A stretch of DNA of 64,000 bases from Cytophagales bacterium (GCA_004293905.1 RDZE01000015.1:186001-250000); one strand, 5' to 3'; counted from the stretch's first letter, positions 7,370 to 16,543 are shown. Notes: generated by a model from the letters alone, not told the origin. Program-made: numbers and translations.

Positions 7370-10300
7370 TTATTTCAACTCTATGGGTTCATAGGTTTTG
7401 AAAGGTGATATTTTGGCATTTTCTACTTGTTGTTGGAAACTGCGCCAGTCTTTGTCATAGAAGGCATTGATGCGTGTGATGAGGTCTTTCAGTTTTTGCT
7501 CTACACCATTGACCAATACAAGATGCCCGCTATCGGGTTTTTCCCAAGAAGATTGTAAGTGCCAAAATGCCTGCCCTATTTCGGCAGTGAGTACATCGGA
7601 ATCTCTAAAAATGCCCTGTACATCGTCTTTTCCTGTGATGATTTCGCGGAAGGCTTTGATAGAATCTTGCAATACTTTACCTTGTTTTTTAATTTCTTTC
7701 AAGGCATCATCTTCTTTTTCAGGCATTTGTTTGAGTATGGCTTCTATGGTTTCTTTTGAGCTATTGAGCCTATCTACGATGTCAGTAGTTGTTTTTACAC
7801 TTTTTTCTAAACGTGCCAATAGGTCATTTTTAGCTTGCATATCAGCAATAGATACTTTGAGGCGTGGGTCTAATTTTACGTTTACTTGTACGGAGTCTTT
7901 CCAATCGCCATAAGTATAGCGAACTGTATAGCTACCGGGCAATACATTGAGACCGCTGGGTTCGGGGCTGTCAGGTGTTGGTTTTGGAGAGTTAGGGAAT
8001 CGAGGACCTTTACGGTCTAAGTTCCAAATCCATCGGTTGAGCCCTACGGTTGGTTTCACTTTGATAGTTCTGATGACATTGCCTTGTTCCAATATTTCTA
8101 CGGTTACTTTAGTAGTATCAGATTTATTTTCAGCACTTGTTTTTACTTCTTTCAGATAAAAAGACAACATAGCACCAAAAGGTCGGTTTTGCCCTGCAAA
8201 AATGGCATTGGCGGCAAAACGTGTTCCGTAGGCTTCTCCAACTTCGGCGATGTAGGCATCGGGAGCATTGATAGCCACAAGATTTTTGTTGAGCATTGCG
8301 CTGCCTTCTTGTGCTAATTTTCGGAGAGGTCTGATATCGTCTAATATATAAATACCACGCCCAAACGTACCAATGACTAAATCGTGTTCGGTAGGGTGAA
8401 TGACCATATCCATTGTTGAAACTGTGGGGTATCCGTTTTTCCAAGCTGACCATGTTTTGCCATAATCTATGCTGACATACAAGCCGTATTCAGTTCCTAA
8501 AAATACTAATTTAGGCTCTACGGGGTCTTGTACTACGGACAAGCAATATCCCCATACTTTGTTTTCATCTGCTATTCTTGTCCATGTTTTTCCATAGTCT
8601 TTAGTATAGAAAAGGTAAGGAGTCCAATCATTTTGTCGGTAGTTATTGATAACGACAAATGCTTCGGCGGGGTCGTGTGTGGAGGCATGTATTTGAGGCA
8701 CCCAAGCTCCTTCAGGCATACCTTTGATGTTTTTGGCTACATTTGTCCAAGTTTTGCCCCCATCTTGTGTAATTTGTACGTTTCCATCGTCAGTACCTAC
8801 CCATATTACCCCTTCTTTTTTGGTGCTTGGTGCAATGGCGATGATGGTAGTATGATTTTCTGCCCCTGTAACATCGTAGGTAAGTCCTCCGCTGATACCT
8901 GCTTTTTGTTTCTCAGGGTTATTAGTGGTTAAGTCGGGGGAAATGATTTCCCAATTATCGCCTCTGTCTGTGCTTTTGTGTAGGTATTGGCTACCATAGT
9001 AAATAGTTGTGGAGTTAAAGGGGTCATGTGCCATACCTGCATTCCAATTGAAGCGGAGTTCTTTTCCCTCAGGGTGTATGGGTTTGATGAGTTTAGAAGT
9101 GCCTGTTTCCAAATCTACCCTTCCTACGTTTCCACCTTGCGACATTGCATATACATAACGCTCATTGCTTCTATCTGGAATGACATCGAAACCATCACCA
9201 AAGAAAATTTCTTGGAAATAGCTATTTCTGATGCCTCCTTGTCGCCATAGGTAGCCAGGTCCGTGCCAAGAGCCATTGTCTTGCAAACCTCCCATTACGT
9301 TGTAAGGTATGGCATTGTCTACGTTGATGTGGTAAAATTGTCCTACGGGTATATTTTCGGCAAAACGCCAATTTTTGCCTCCATCGTGCGAAATATTAAA
9401 ACCTCCATCATTACCATCATAAATAAGGTTTGCATTTTCGGGGTGAATCCACCAAGCGTGGTGGTCAAGGTGAACATCTGTGGCTTGTCTGCTCCAAGGC
9501 AAAATGGCTTTGAAGGTTTTTCCACCGTCTTCACTCATTGATACTACAGAATAGAGCGAGTAGAGTCGGTTTTCGTTTTGTGTATCAACGTATATTTCAG
9601 AGTAGTAGAAAGGGCGGTCGCCGAAACCTCTTTCAGCAGTTTTAGCCCAAGTATTACCGCCATCATTGGAGCGGTAGAGTGCATTTTTATTTGATTCAAC
9701 AATGGCATATACCACTTGTGGGTTGCTTCGAGCAATGGCTAAACCTACGCGCCCTAATTCGCCAGCGGGAAGTCCGTTTTTATCAGAAAGTTTTTCCCAG
9801 CTATCGCCTCCGTCTTGTGTAACATAAATACCAGAGCCAGCTCCCCCTGATTTGAAGTACCAAGGTTGGCGCATATATTCCCACATAGATACCATTAGTT
9901 TATTAGGGTTTTTGGGGTCAATGACCATATCAGCGGCTCCTGTGCGGCTATTGACATAGAGTACTTTTTTCCAAGTTTGCCCTCCATCTGTGGTTTTATA
10001 AACGCCTCTGTCTTCATTTTCGCCCCAAGCAATGCCTATTGCAGCTACATAAATGACATTGGGATTTTCGGGGTGAATGATGATGCGGTGTATATGTCGG
10101 GTTTTTTCTAAGCCCATTATCTTCCAAGTTTTGCCTCCGTCTTGGCTTTTGTAGATACCATAACCGCTGGTTTGGCTGTTGCGAGGGTTTCCTTCGCCTG
10201 TACCTACCCAAAGTGTTTGGGGGTTGCGTTGGTCTATGGCAATAGCACCTATAGAGGCTACTTTTTCGTTCTCGAAGATAGATTTCCAAGCAGTGCCTCC

Positions 10301-10516
10301 GCTTTCAGATTTCCAAAGTCCTCCTGAGGCTGTGCCTACATATATAATGTCAGGATTGGCTACTACGGCATCTATAGCCGTTACGCGCCCGCTCATGCCG
10401 GCGGGTCCGATGTTGCGCATGCGCATTTGTCTGAATTGACTGAAATCGATATTTTGTGCCCAAATGACTTGAAAACTCATGAAAGCAATACCGAAAAAGA
10501 GTAAAAATTTTTTCAT
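7370..10516 (-). CDS. Secreted Asp-box (BNR/VPS10-like) beta-propeller protein
   Basis: The 1048-residue protein has a signal peptide (cleavage near residue 20, WAQ) followed by about 750 residues holding some eleven Asp-box repeats of the form S/TxDGGxTW, for example KSQDGGKTWK, KTTDGGQTWKK and ITQDGGKTWTN. These build one or two beta-propellers of the sortilin/sialidase fold. A linker (about 760-870) and a coiled helical tail (about 890-1040) follow. Such proteins are common in Bacteroidota and often annotated as glycosyl hydrolases, but catalytic sialidase residues are not evident. It is probably periplasmic or surface located, and is transcribed alone. Confidence 0.85.
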   Translation of the reverse strand: MKKFLLFFGIAFMSFQVIWAQNIDFSQFRQMRMRNIGPAGMSGRVTAIDAVVANPDIIYVGTASGGLWKSESGGTAWKSIFENEKVASIGAIAIDQRNPQTLWVGTGEGNPRNSQTSGYGIYKSQDGGKTWKIMGLEKTRHIHRIIIHPENPNVIYVAAIGIAWGENEDRGVYKTTDGGQTWKKVLYVNSRTGAADMVIDPKNPNKLMVSMWEYMRQPWYFKSGGAGSGIYVTQDGGDSWEKLSDKNGLPAGELGRVGLAIARSNPQVVYAIVESNKNALYRSNDGGNTWAKTAERGFGDRPFYYSEIYVDTQNENRLYSLYSVVSMSEDGGKTFKAILPWSRQATDVHLDHHAWWIHPENANLIYDGNDGGFNISHDGGKNWRFAENIPVGQFYHINVDNAIPYNVMGGLQDNGSWHGPGYLWRQGGIRNSYFQEIFFGDGFDVIPDRSNERYVYAMSQGGNVGRVDLETGTSKLIKPIHPEGKELRFNWNAGMAHDPFNSTTIYYGSQYLHKSTDRGDNWEIISPDLTTNNPEKQKAGISGGLTYDVTGAENHTTIIAIAPSTKKEGVIWVGTDDGNVQITQDGGKTWTNVAKNIKGMPEGAWVPQIHASTHDPAEAFVVINNYRQNDWTPYLFYTKDYGKTWTRIADENKVWGYCLSVVQDPVEPKLVFLGTEYGLYVSIDYGKTWSAWKNGYPTVSTMDMVIHPTEHDLVIGTFGRGIYILDDIRPLRKLAQEGSAMLNKNLVAINAPDAYIAEVGEAYGTRFAANAIFAGQNRPFGAMLSFYLKEVKTSAENKSDTTKVTVEILEQGNVIRTIKVKPTVGLNRWIWNLDRKGPRFPNSPKPTPDSPEPSGLNVLPGSYTVRYTYGDWKDSVQVNVKLDPRLKVSIADMQAKNDLLARLEKSVKTTTDIVDRLNSSKETIEAILKQMPEKEDDALKEIKKQGKVLQDSIKAFREIITGKDDVQGIFRDSDVLTAEIGQAFWHLQSSWEKPDSGHLVLVNGVEQKLKDLITRINAFYDKDWRSFQQQVENAKISPFKTYEPIELK

Positions 10517-10613
10517 CTTGAGTTGAATTTTAGAGAATTTAATCCTTATTTTATATCCTTTTAATCTTCTTTGAGCATTGTATGCAAAAAAAAGTGTTGA
10601 TTTAGCTTGTTCA

Positions 10614-10621
10614 AATATAAT
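10614..10621 (-). promoter_or_regulatory. -7 element for the Asp-box protein gene
   Basis: TATATTTG on the minus strand fits TAnnTTTG and would give a leader of roughly 90 bases before the gene starting at 10516. Confidence 0.5.
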
Positions 10622-10635
10622 AATTTTTTTTAATT

Positions 10636-11289
10636 ATGAATCATCTTAAAATTATTCGTCAATTATTGCAGTATGAAAAGTTAGCGGCAACCTCTACTCT
10701 TTTCGAGGAATTGGGAAACTATGAGCAGGCACGACTTATGGTAGAAAACATTGAAAAAGAATTGTCTAATTTGGGCACAGTTCATTATCATTTATTGGAT
10801 TTGGTATCCATATTTGAGCGTGGTGAAAGCAAATTGGAAGCTACTAAACATTTGAAAGCAATCTCAGGATTGGATTTAAGGCAGTCAAAAGATTTGGTAG
10901 ATATTTTTTATAAAATCGTATACCCTATGGAAACAGAGGAAGTAGAAAAAGTATATGAGATAGAGGAGGTTATCAGTGAGGCACTGTTGCAGATAATTCG
11001 TGAGGGAAATAAATTAGAGGCAATCAAACAAATCAAGACGCTTTCAGGCAAGGGGCTTCTTGAGGTAAAAGAATGGGTAGATAAGAAATCGGAAGAACTA
11101 CACAAAAATATCACTGAAGATTATTTTGATGATGTTAAAGTTGCTGATGATGGGGATTTGAAACAAAAAGTGATTCAGTTATTGAAAGGCAGACGAAAAA
11201 TAGACGCAGTAAAATTGGTAAAAGAAACACTTGGTATTGGCTTAGCAGAGGCAAAACATTGGGTTGATGCCATAGAAAACGAATTGTAG
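10636..11289 (+). CDS. Protein with three ribosomal L7/L12 C-terminal-like repeats
   Basis: The 217-residue cytosolic protein contains three copies of the helix-turn-helix core of the bL12 C-terminal domain: residues about 57-92 (LEATKHLKAISGLDLRQSKD), 117-152 (LEAIKQIKTLSGKGLLEVKE) and 178-213 (IDAVKLVKETLGIGLAEAKH). Each follows the bL12 pattern of a basic helix, a Gly turn, then an LxEAK/LVD helix. The bL12 dimerisation domain is absent and the N-terminal 50 residues are plain helical. In bL12 this surface binds translation GTPases; whether this protein does so is unknown. The gene stands alone, divergent from the Asp-box protein and convergent with DUF4292. Confidence 0.7.
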   Translation: MNHLKIIRQLLQYEKLAATSTLFEELGNYEQARLMVENIEKELSNLGTVHYHLLDLVSIFERGESKLEATKHLKAISGLDLRQSKDLVDIFYKIVYPMETEEVEKVYEIEEVISEALLQIIREGNKLEAIKQIKTLSGKGLLEVKEWVDKKSEELHKNITEDYFDDVKVADDGDLKQKVIQLLKGRRKIDAVKLVKETLGIGLAEAKHWVDAIENEL

Positions 11290-11299
11290 GTATTGCATT

Positions 11300-12070
11300 T
11301 TACTTGTCGCTTCCTGAGTCTATGTGCCCTTGTATGGTAAAAGGAAAATTGAGCGGTTCGTTAGTTACTAAAACCTTGAAATGATTGATTTCGATATTGG
11401 TTTGTCTTATTTTTTTTTCTTTGTCTAAGTATTTTAAATTGATATAACTGGAGTTAGGAAAAAGGAGGTCGGAATTTTCTAAGGTAGTAAAATTTTGATA
11501 ACTCATTTTGAGCCAATTATTGGTTTTAGCATCTGTTAGTTGTAATAGTTCTAAGCGTTTATTTTCGGGGTTTATATAGTTGTCTATGCTAATATGTTGT
11601 ATTTTTTGTTTGATGAGCCAATAATCTTTATCCGCTTGTGATACATCTTTTACTTTGTTTTTATCAAATTCTTTGTAGGGCATTCCTCCGATGATGATGG
11701 CTTGCAAGATGTCGAAGTTGAGTTCGAATTGTAGTCTTTCGCTCAGGGTTTTATAATCGAGAATATAATCTTTTTTCTCTAATCGGTCTATGGCATAAAT
11801 ACTATCGCGGGTGATGAAAAGGCGTAATCCTTCAATGCCTATTGAGCCTGTGATAGATACCCAAATGAGGCTGTCTTTGCACATACGTAGTTTTACTTTT
11901 GCCTCAAAATCTTCGTTATCGTCTTTGTAGTTTAGTTTGAATTTAGAATCTAAATACTTAAAATCCATTTCGGCAACACTGATGCTATCTTTCAATTCTT
12001 GTTGGGCATAGCTGGTGAAACTGCCCATAAAAGCGAAGAATAGTATTAAAAAATGTAAATGTTTTTTCAT
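11300..12070 (-). CDS. DUF4292 family secreted protein (LolA/LolB-like fold)
   Basis: The 256-residue protein has a Sec signal (cleavage near residue 22, SYAQ) and the DUF4292 pattern: a strand-rich N-terminal half with FKLNYKDD, a SLIWVSITGSIGIEGLRLFI block, then DSIYAIDRLEKKDYILDYK. The family is typical of Bacteroidota and related in fold to lipoprotein carriers and receptors, so a role in envelope lipid or lipoprotein traffic is plausible but unproven. It lies 6 bp downstream of another secreted protein on the same strand, so both are likely cotranscribed. Confidence 0.78.
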   Translation of the reverse strand: MKKHLHFLILFFAFMGSFTSYAQQELKDSISVAEMDFKYLDSKFKLNYKDDNEDFEAKVKLRMCKDSLIWVSITGSIGIEGLRLFITRDSIYAIDRLEKKDYILDYKTLSERLQFELNFDILQAIIIGGMPYKEFDKNKVKDVSQADKDYWLIKQKIQHISIDNYINPENKRLELLQLTDAKTNNWLKMSYQNFTTLENSDLLFPNSSYINLKYLDKEKKIRQTNIEINHFKVLVTNEPLNFPFTIQGHIDSGSDK

Positions 12071-12076
12071 ATTTTT

Positions 12077-12628
12077 TTATCGTTTTCTTGTTACTTCTGT
12101 CCTTTGCAATCCTTTGATGTTGTAAACGCCTACTGTAGGAGAATTATTTTGCCCGCCTGTGTTATTAATTTGATTATCAGAATAAAATATTTCCCAAGTG
12201 ATTTTTTCAGTATTGTTAAATTGATAAACAACATTGAACAATGCTCCCTCTACCATAAAAGAACAATAAAGATGCTGGTTAAGCCAAAAACTTTTAAGCA
12301 CTATAGAATCTTGTTCGTCTACTGCATACTCTTGAGTGGCAAGATTTATTACTACCAATCTATAATCTTTTATTACAGCTTTGCCTCCTGTAAGTTGAGT
12401 AGGTTGGTAAATGGTACGCCAAATCCATCTGCCTGTGGTATCAGTAGGTAAAATGACAAACTCAACGGGCACTTTTACAGTATTGGTGGTTTGGGTGTTA
12501 TAAATAGTCATTTCGCCCTGCCAAGTGCCTTGCCAATCGTCAGGAAATTTTTGGGCTATGGTGTTTGTAGAGAAAAAAAGAAAACCAATGAGTGTGTAAA
12601 GGTATGCTAAGAAATTATTGCGCTTCAT
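12077..12628 (-). CDS. Secreted hypothetical protein
   Basis: I choose the ATG at 12628 (183 residues) rather than the in-frame upstream codon at 12706. It begins a clean signal peptide (NTIAQ cleavage near residue 25), and the promoter element TAACTTTG at 12650-12643 lies between the two, so the upstream codon would not be transcribed. The mature protein opens with a Trp-rich segment (DDWQGTWQGEMTIYN) followed by beta strands, resembling small lipocalin-like secreted proteins, but I recognise no family. It is followed after 6 bp by the DUF4292 gene. Confidence 0.7.
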   Translation of the reverse strand: MKRNNFLAYLYTLIGFLFFSTNTIAQKFPDDWQGTWQGEMTIYNTQTTNTVKVPVEFVILPTDTTGRWIWRTIYQPTQLTGGKAVIKDYRLVVINLATQEYAVDEQDSIVLKSFWLNQHLYCSFMVEGALFNVVYQFNNTEKITWEIFYSDNQINNTGGQNNSPTVGVYNIKGLQRTEVTRKR

Positions 12629-12642
12629 CTTTTGTTTTTTTG

Positions 12643-12650
12643 CAAAGTTA
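12643..12650 (-). promoter_or_regulatory. -7 element, near-leaderless start
   Basis: TAACTTTG on the minus strand lies only about 15 bases before the ATG at 12628, implying a very short leader. It decides the start of that gene. Confidence 0.6.
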
Positions 12651-12719
12651 CGAAATAAAAAAAAGTATTTTGCTTTTTGTTGCGTCTTCTTTCTTAAATC
12701 AAGCATAGAAGTATTAGAA

Positions 12720-13253
12720 ATGCAAGTCCAGAAATCTAATCATTTTATACAAACTATTCGCCAATACGGTCGTAAACTACTTGCTTTTATTCGCAACAAA
12801 ATTGTGAATAAAGAGGAGGCTGAAGATATTTTGCAAGAAGTATGGTATCAGATGAGTCGGCTGGAAGACTGGGAAGAGATAGATAGTTTGAGCGGTTGGC
12901 TTTATAAAGTAGCGCGTAACAAAATCACTGATACTTATAGAAAAAAGAAACACCCAATGGAAGACATAGACCAAGTGGGTTTTGAAGAATTATGGTTCGA
13001 TGATGAATGGGACACTACTGTTGGCAATGACCTCAAAGAGTTATTTTGGCAAACTTTGCAAGAAGCCTTAGAAGAACTGCCTGAAAAACAGCGTCAGGTT
13101 TTTGTTTGGAACGAATTGGAAGATATGACACTGCAAGAAATTGCTGATATGACTCAAGAAAACCTCAAAACAATAATTAGTCGAAAAGGGTATGCGGTGA
13201 AACATTTGAGGAAAAAATTGGAATTTGTGTATCAAAAATATTTTAATGATTAA
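12720..13253 (+). CDS. ECF-type RNA polymerase sigma factor
   Basis: From the ATG at 12720 the protein has 177 residues. Region 2 is visible as IVNKEEAEDILQEVWYQM and GWLYKVARNKITD, and region 4 as LPEKQRQVF...MTLQEIADMTQENLKTIISRKGYAV, the usual helix-turn-helix. An in-frame start at 12618 would add 34 residues overlapping the divergent gene and is unlikely. No anti-sigma factor with the usual features follows; the next gene, 9 bp on, is a 92-residue two-helix membrane protein that could be a minimal regulator. Region 2 to region 4 spacing is normal for group ECF. Confidence 0.92.
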   Translation: MQVQKSNHFIQTIRQYGRKLLAFIRNKIVNKEEAEDILQEVWYQMSRLEDWEEIDSLSGWLYKVARNKITDTYRKKKHPMEDIDQVGFEELWFDDEWDTTVGNDLKELFWQTLQEALEELPEKQRQVFVWNELEDMTLQEIADMTQENLKTIISRKGYAVKHLRKKLEFVYQKYFND

Positions 13254-13262
13254 ATTTGTTGC

Positions 13263-13541
13263 ATGATACGTCCACGCGCTTCTTTTTTCTTTTTGTTGCT
13301 TTTCAAAGTAATCGTGTACATTGCTTTAGCCTCTTTATTGGTAATGTTGCTTTGGAACAATCTTGTGCCTACTATAGTATTGGAAGCCCAAAAGATTAAT
13401 TATTGGCAGGCTGTAGGCTTATTGGTTTTGTTTCGGTTGTTATCGGGTACTTTGTTGGGTTTGCGCCGCCCTCCCTTTCGCAACAAGGAATTTATTCCTC
13501 ATAAACCACCCTTAGACAATGAAAACATACCCTCGTTGTAG
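13263..13541 (+). CDS. Small membrane protein downstream of ECF sigma factor
   Basis: The 92-residue protein has two hydrophobic helices (about 8-32 and 46-66) and a basic, Pro-rich tail with a GLRRPPF motif. It starts 9 bp after the sigma factor, so the two are almost certainly cotranscribed. Similar short membrane proteins often follow ECF sigma genes in Bacteroidota, where a link to sigma control has been guessed. There is no anti-sigma domain signature that I can see. Confidence 0.7.
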   Translation: MIRPRASFFFLLLFKVIVYIALASLLVMLLWNNLVPTIVLEAQKINYWQAVGLLVLFRLLSGTLLGLRRPPFRNKEFIPHKPPLDNENIPSL

Positions 13542-13558
13542 TCTTACAATGATAGTGT

Positions 13559-14593
13559 CTAAAAGCTAATTTCATCTAAAAACACCATATATTCAATTCG
13601 CTGATTGTTCTGAATATCCCAAATTTCCATGCGAATACTTGGGTTTTTTAGTCCCCAATCTATAGTAAGCAAGCCAAAATGATTTTCCATGATAGGTCCT
13701 TCTATCCTATTGTGATTGGGTGTTGCAAAATGCCAAGTAGAGGAAAGACCGCTCGCCGTAATGTCATAAATAGGGTATAAATCAGGTGTTTTCAAGCGTG
13801 ATATTTCGGCATAGTGCACATCACCCGTAAGAAAAATGACCCCGTTGGCTTTTGTTTTTTTTATTAAATCTAAAAATTTTTGTTGTTCGTGCGGAAAATT
13901 TGCCCAAGCTTCATAACCATTGTAAGTAATGCCAAACTGCGAACCTGAACCAATCAGCCGAATATCTGCTTCTTTTTGCAGTTCTTTCTCTAACCACAAC
14001 CATTGTTGTTGCCCTAAAAAAGTAGAATCTTGCGAAGTATGAGGGCTGTAATCTAAATCATAAAAATAGCGTTTATCCCCTGCCAATTCACCTTTATAAG
14101 GCAATAAATCATCTCTAAAGGTACGATTATCCAACAAGATAATTTGTAATTTTTTTCCCTCAAAATCAAACATATAAGCAGTATAAATGCCTTCATGCTG
14201 TCGTCTTTCAGCGTTTTTAGGCTCTTCGAAAAAGTCTAAAAAAATCTCTTTTGATTCTTTTTTAAACGGATAATGCCTCCCAATATCATTCCAGCCATAG
14301 TCGTGGTCGTCCCAAGTAGCCAAAAGCCTTGTATTTTTTCGCAGATTTTGAAAAGAACTTTTACTCCCCAATTTTTCATACTTAGCACGCAAAACACTCA
14401 TATCTTTAGTATCGCCATAAATATTATCGCCCAAAAAGATAAAAAAATCGGGTTGGTGCTTTACCACTGTATCAAGTATAGGCAACGCATGGTCTTGATG
14501 ACCACAAGAACCAAAGGCAATTTTAGTAACCTGCGCATAAGCCGCTGTTGATGATACTACTAACAAAAAAGGCAAAAGTAAAAGAGTACGCAT
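13559..14593 (-). CDS. PhoD-like metallophosphatase (alkaline phosphatase D family)
   Basis: With the ATG at 14593 the protein has 344 residues and a standard signal peptide ending AAYAQ. The in-frame start at 14623 lies inside the -7 promoter element and is rejected. Metal-binding motifs of the PhoD/calcineurin-like fold are visible: SCGHQD, FLGDNIYGD, TWDDHDYGWND and GDVHYAEI. The enzyme should hydrolyse phosphomono- or diesters in the periplasm or outside the cell. It stands alone, divergent from the Hsp20 gene. Confidence 0.88.
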   Translation of the reverse strand: MRTLLLLPFLLVVSSTAAYAQVTKIAFGSCGHQDHALPILDTVVKHQPDFFIFLGDNIYGDTKDMSVLRAKYEKLGSKSSFQNLRKNTRLLATWDDHDYGWNDIGRHYPFKKESKEIFLDFFEEPKNAERRQHEGIYTAYMFDFEGKKLQIILLDNRTFRDDLLPYKGELAGDKRYFYDLDYSPHTSQDSTFLGQQQWLWLEKELQKEADIRLIGSGSQFGITYNGYEAWANFPHEQQKFLDLIKKTKANGVIFLTGDVHYAEISRLKTPDLYPIYDITASGLSSTWHFATPNHNRIEGPIMENHFGLLTIDWGLKNPSIRMEIWDIQNNQRIEYMVFLDEISF

Positions 14594-14620
14594 TTTTTTA
14601 AGTTTTTTTTTGACCACTTG

Positions 14621-14628
14621 CAAAGTTA
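14621..14628 (-). promoter_or_regulatory. -7 element of the PhoD-like gene
   Basis: TAACTTTG on the minus strand, about 28 bases before the chosen ATG at 14593. It supports that start over the one at 14623. Confidence 0.6.
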
Positions 14629-14698
14629 ATAAAAATTTAAAGTAAAATTTTCAGGTTTGCGTCTTCTTCTATATACACACAAAAAACCCATTAAAAAT

Positions 14699-15070
14699 AT
14701 GTTTTTCGGACATCATAAAAATCACGACCGATGGTTTCGTCGCCCCAAATACAATATTCCTATGAATGTAGTAGACAAAGACGAGCACTACGAAGTATGG
14801 CTTTATGCCGTAAGTTTCGAGAAGGCAAACATCAAAATTTCGGTAGTAGACGATATACTCTACATCAGCGGTACTCGCGAACCCGAAGAAAAACAGCCCA
14901 ATTTTATTAGGCAAGAATACCCTATTAAGTCTTTTGAGCGTGTTTTGAAACTTAATAAAAAAGTAGCTATAGAGCAAATCACAGCACAACAAAAAGAGGG
15001 CGTACTCATTGTTCATTTGCCTAAAACACAAGAGGCGAAAAGCCAAGCCAAAGAAGTAAACATAACCTAA
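14699..15070 (+). CDS. Small heat-shock protein, Hsp20/alpha-crystallin family
   Basis: I take the ATG at 14699 (123 residues); an in-frame TTG at 14657 would add 14 basic residues of no known role. The alpha-crystallin domain is recognisable: NIPMNVVDKDEHYEVWLYA, VDDILYISGTRE, SFERVLKLNKKV and a closing GVLIVHLPK, where the usual GVL/L motif sits. Such proteins hold unfolding proteins in oligomers in the cytosol. The C-terminal tail after GVLIVHLPK has no clear IxI anchor, though VNIT is near the end. Confidence 0.85.
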   Translation: MFFGHHKNHDRWFRRPKYNIPMNVVDKDEHYEVWLYAVSFEKANIKISVVDDILYISGTREPEEKQPNFIRQEYPIKSFERVLKLNKKVAIEQITAQQKEGVLIVHLPKTQEAKSQAKEVNIT

Positions 15071-15129
15071 TCAAGTTTACATAGGGAGTGTTACAAAATA
15101 CTCCCTATTGCTTTTTTGCAGAAAAAAAG

Positions 15130-15137
15130 TAATTTTG
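15130..15137 (+). promoter_or_regulatory. -7 element upstream of the DUF3298-like gene
   Basis: TAATTTTG fits TAnnTTTG and lies 26 bases before the ATG at 15164. Confidence 0.5.
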
Positions 15138-15163
15138 GAAGAAAATATTAAGGAATAGATAAT

Positions 15164-15937
15164 ATGAAAATCAAAATATTTATGTTAATTTTTCTAATAA
15201 TCAACTTCCTGAACATCTCACAAGCTCAAACAATTACGCAAGAAACCAAAACCTACACCAAAGTAGCGTATGCAAAAAATCAACAAGATACTATTGCTAT
15301 TATCAAGGTAGAATACCCTACCATTGTCAGTACTTCAAACCCTGCAATCAAAGAAATTCTTGAGCGTGAAATAGTCAAATGTTTTTTTGAGGAAGAAAAC
15401 CCAAGCAAAGACCCTTTTAAACACCTTGAAGAAACCCTACAAACTTGGCAAACCGAAATGAACCAAAGCAACAGAACTGTACAATACTATCTCTATAAAA
15501 CCATTAGAGTTGAAAATTCCCTTCCAAATATTATTAACATATATAGTTATTCCGAAGGTTATACAGGTGGCGCACACGGATTTAGTAGTTTTTTCGCCAA
15601 AAATATAGACGCACAAACAGGGCGAAAAATTACCCTTGCCGATGTATTTGTTGAAGAATTTCAGGAAGCAACTGCCTTACTCAAAACAGCCGAAAAAGAA
15701 TTTTGCGATGCACAAGGCATTTCAGCACAAACCAACTTGGCAGAATATGGCTATACGGGCTTCTCCGATGGGTTTGTTTGGAGTAAAAACTATTTGTTCA
15801 AAGAAAATGGTATTTATTTCGAGTACAACGAATACGAAATAGCCGCCTATGTGTTAGGGGCTTCGCAGTTTTTGTTGCCTTATCATAAAATTAAAAAATG
15901 GCTTCGTTCCGATGCCTATTTGGGCAACCTAAAATAA
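15164..15937 (+). CDS. Secreted DUF4163/DUF3298 (RsiV-like) protein
   Basis: The 257-residue protein has a signal peptide (cleavage near 21, QAQT) and the tandem DUF4163-DUF3298 layout: a first beta domain with VEYPTI and VNEIL-type helix, then the diagnostic YTGGAHGFSSFFAKNID and KITLADVF segment. In RsiV and relatives this module binds lysozyme or senses the envelope; here it has no membrane anchor or cytosolic anti-sigma part. The gene stands alone and convergent with a LemA-like gene. Confidence 0.8.
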   Translation: MKIKIFMLIFLIINFLNISQAQTITQETKTYTKVAYAKNQQDTIAIIKVEYPTIVSTSNPAIKEILEREIVKCFFEEENPSKDPFKHLEETLQTWQTEMNQSNRTVQYYLYKTIRVENSLPNIINIYSYSEGYTGGAHGFSSFFAKNIDAQTGRKITLADVFVEEFQEATALLKTAEKEFCDAQGISAQTNLAEYGYTGFSDGFVWSKNYLFKENGIYFEYNEYEIAAYVLGASQFLLPYHKIKKWLRSDAYLGNLK

Positions 15938-15946
15938 ATCTACCAA

Positions 15947-16462
15947 TTATTTTTCTCCTATAGCCTTAAAACCAAATAAATACGCCGTAGGTTTGTGCCA
16001 CCTTTGGGTAAGGAGTGCATTGTATTTGGCTATCAATATTTTATACTCTTTCAACCAGCCCTCTATCTCTTCATTGATGGTGGTTATTTTTTCAGCCCCA
16101 GCACTGTAGGCTTCATCTTCTTGCAAACGATAGGTTTTTTTTGCCAATGCCGCCACTTGTTCGTACATTCTATTGAGTTGATGTGTTAGCATGAGTATTT
16201 TCTCTTGATTTTTTCCATCACCATTGATTTGATTGGCAGCTTCTAAAATGGTAGAGTAAAGTTTTTCTTCTGAAACATCATCATAGTTTTTCAAAATTTT
16301 TACGACACTCAAAATCAAATTATTTTTTTCTTGTGAAAGCTCCACTAACCTCTTATTAATATCATACATTTTGCGATGCACCCCCATAAAAATACTATAA
16401 CTATACACCAAAGCCACAAAGAGCACGGTAAATATAAATGAGAGCAAAGGCAAAAGAATCAT
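15947..16462 (-). CDS. LemA-like membrane protein
   Basis: The 171-residue protein has one N-terminal transmembrane helix (about 3-25), then long amphipathic helices, and closes with the LemA-type ending YNALLTQRW...YLFGFKAIGEK. LemA proteins are single-pass proteins of unclear role in envelope processes. The middle is more divergent than in standard LemA, and the usual RRADLIPNLV motif is replaced by LSQEKNNLILSVV, so this is a distant member. Confidence 0.6.
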   Translation of the reverse strand: MILLPLLSFIFTVLFVALVYSYSIFMGVHRKMYDINKRLVELSQEKNNLILSVVKILKNYDDVSEEKLYSTILEAANQINGDGKNQEKILMLTHQLNRMYEQVAALAKKTYRLQEDEAYSAGAEKITTINEEIEGWLKEYKILIAKYNALLTQRWHKPTAYLFGFKAIGEK

Positions 16463-16502
16463 AATTTTTGACGTTAAAGTTTTATAGTGCGAATAAAAAC
16501 AA

Positions 16503-16510
16503 TAATTTTG
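16503..16510 (+). promoter_or_regulatory. -7 element of the inositol monophosphatase-like gene
   Basis: TAATTTTG, 33 bases before the ATG at 16544, fits TAnnTTTG. Confidence 0.5.
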
Positions 16511-16543
16511 TAACCATAAAGCAATCCTAAATTTAAAGTTGCT

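Noticed and set aside
7467-10439. Several plus-strand reading frames opposite the Asp-box protein gene
   Set aside because: They are antisense shadows with no family features, while the minus strand codes a continuous repeat protein.
12618-12706. Longer starts for the ECF sigma factor (12618) and the divergent secreted protein (12706)
   Set aside because: They would overlap each other, and a promoter element for the secreted protein lies at 12643-12650.
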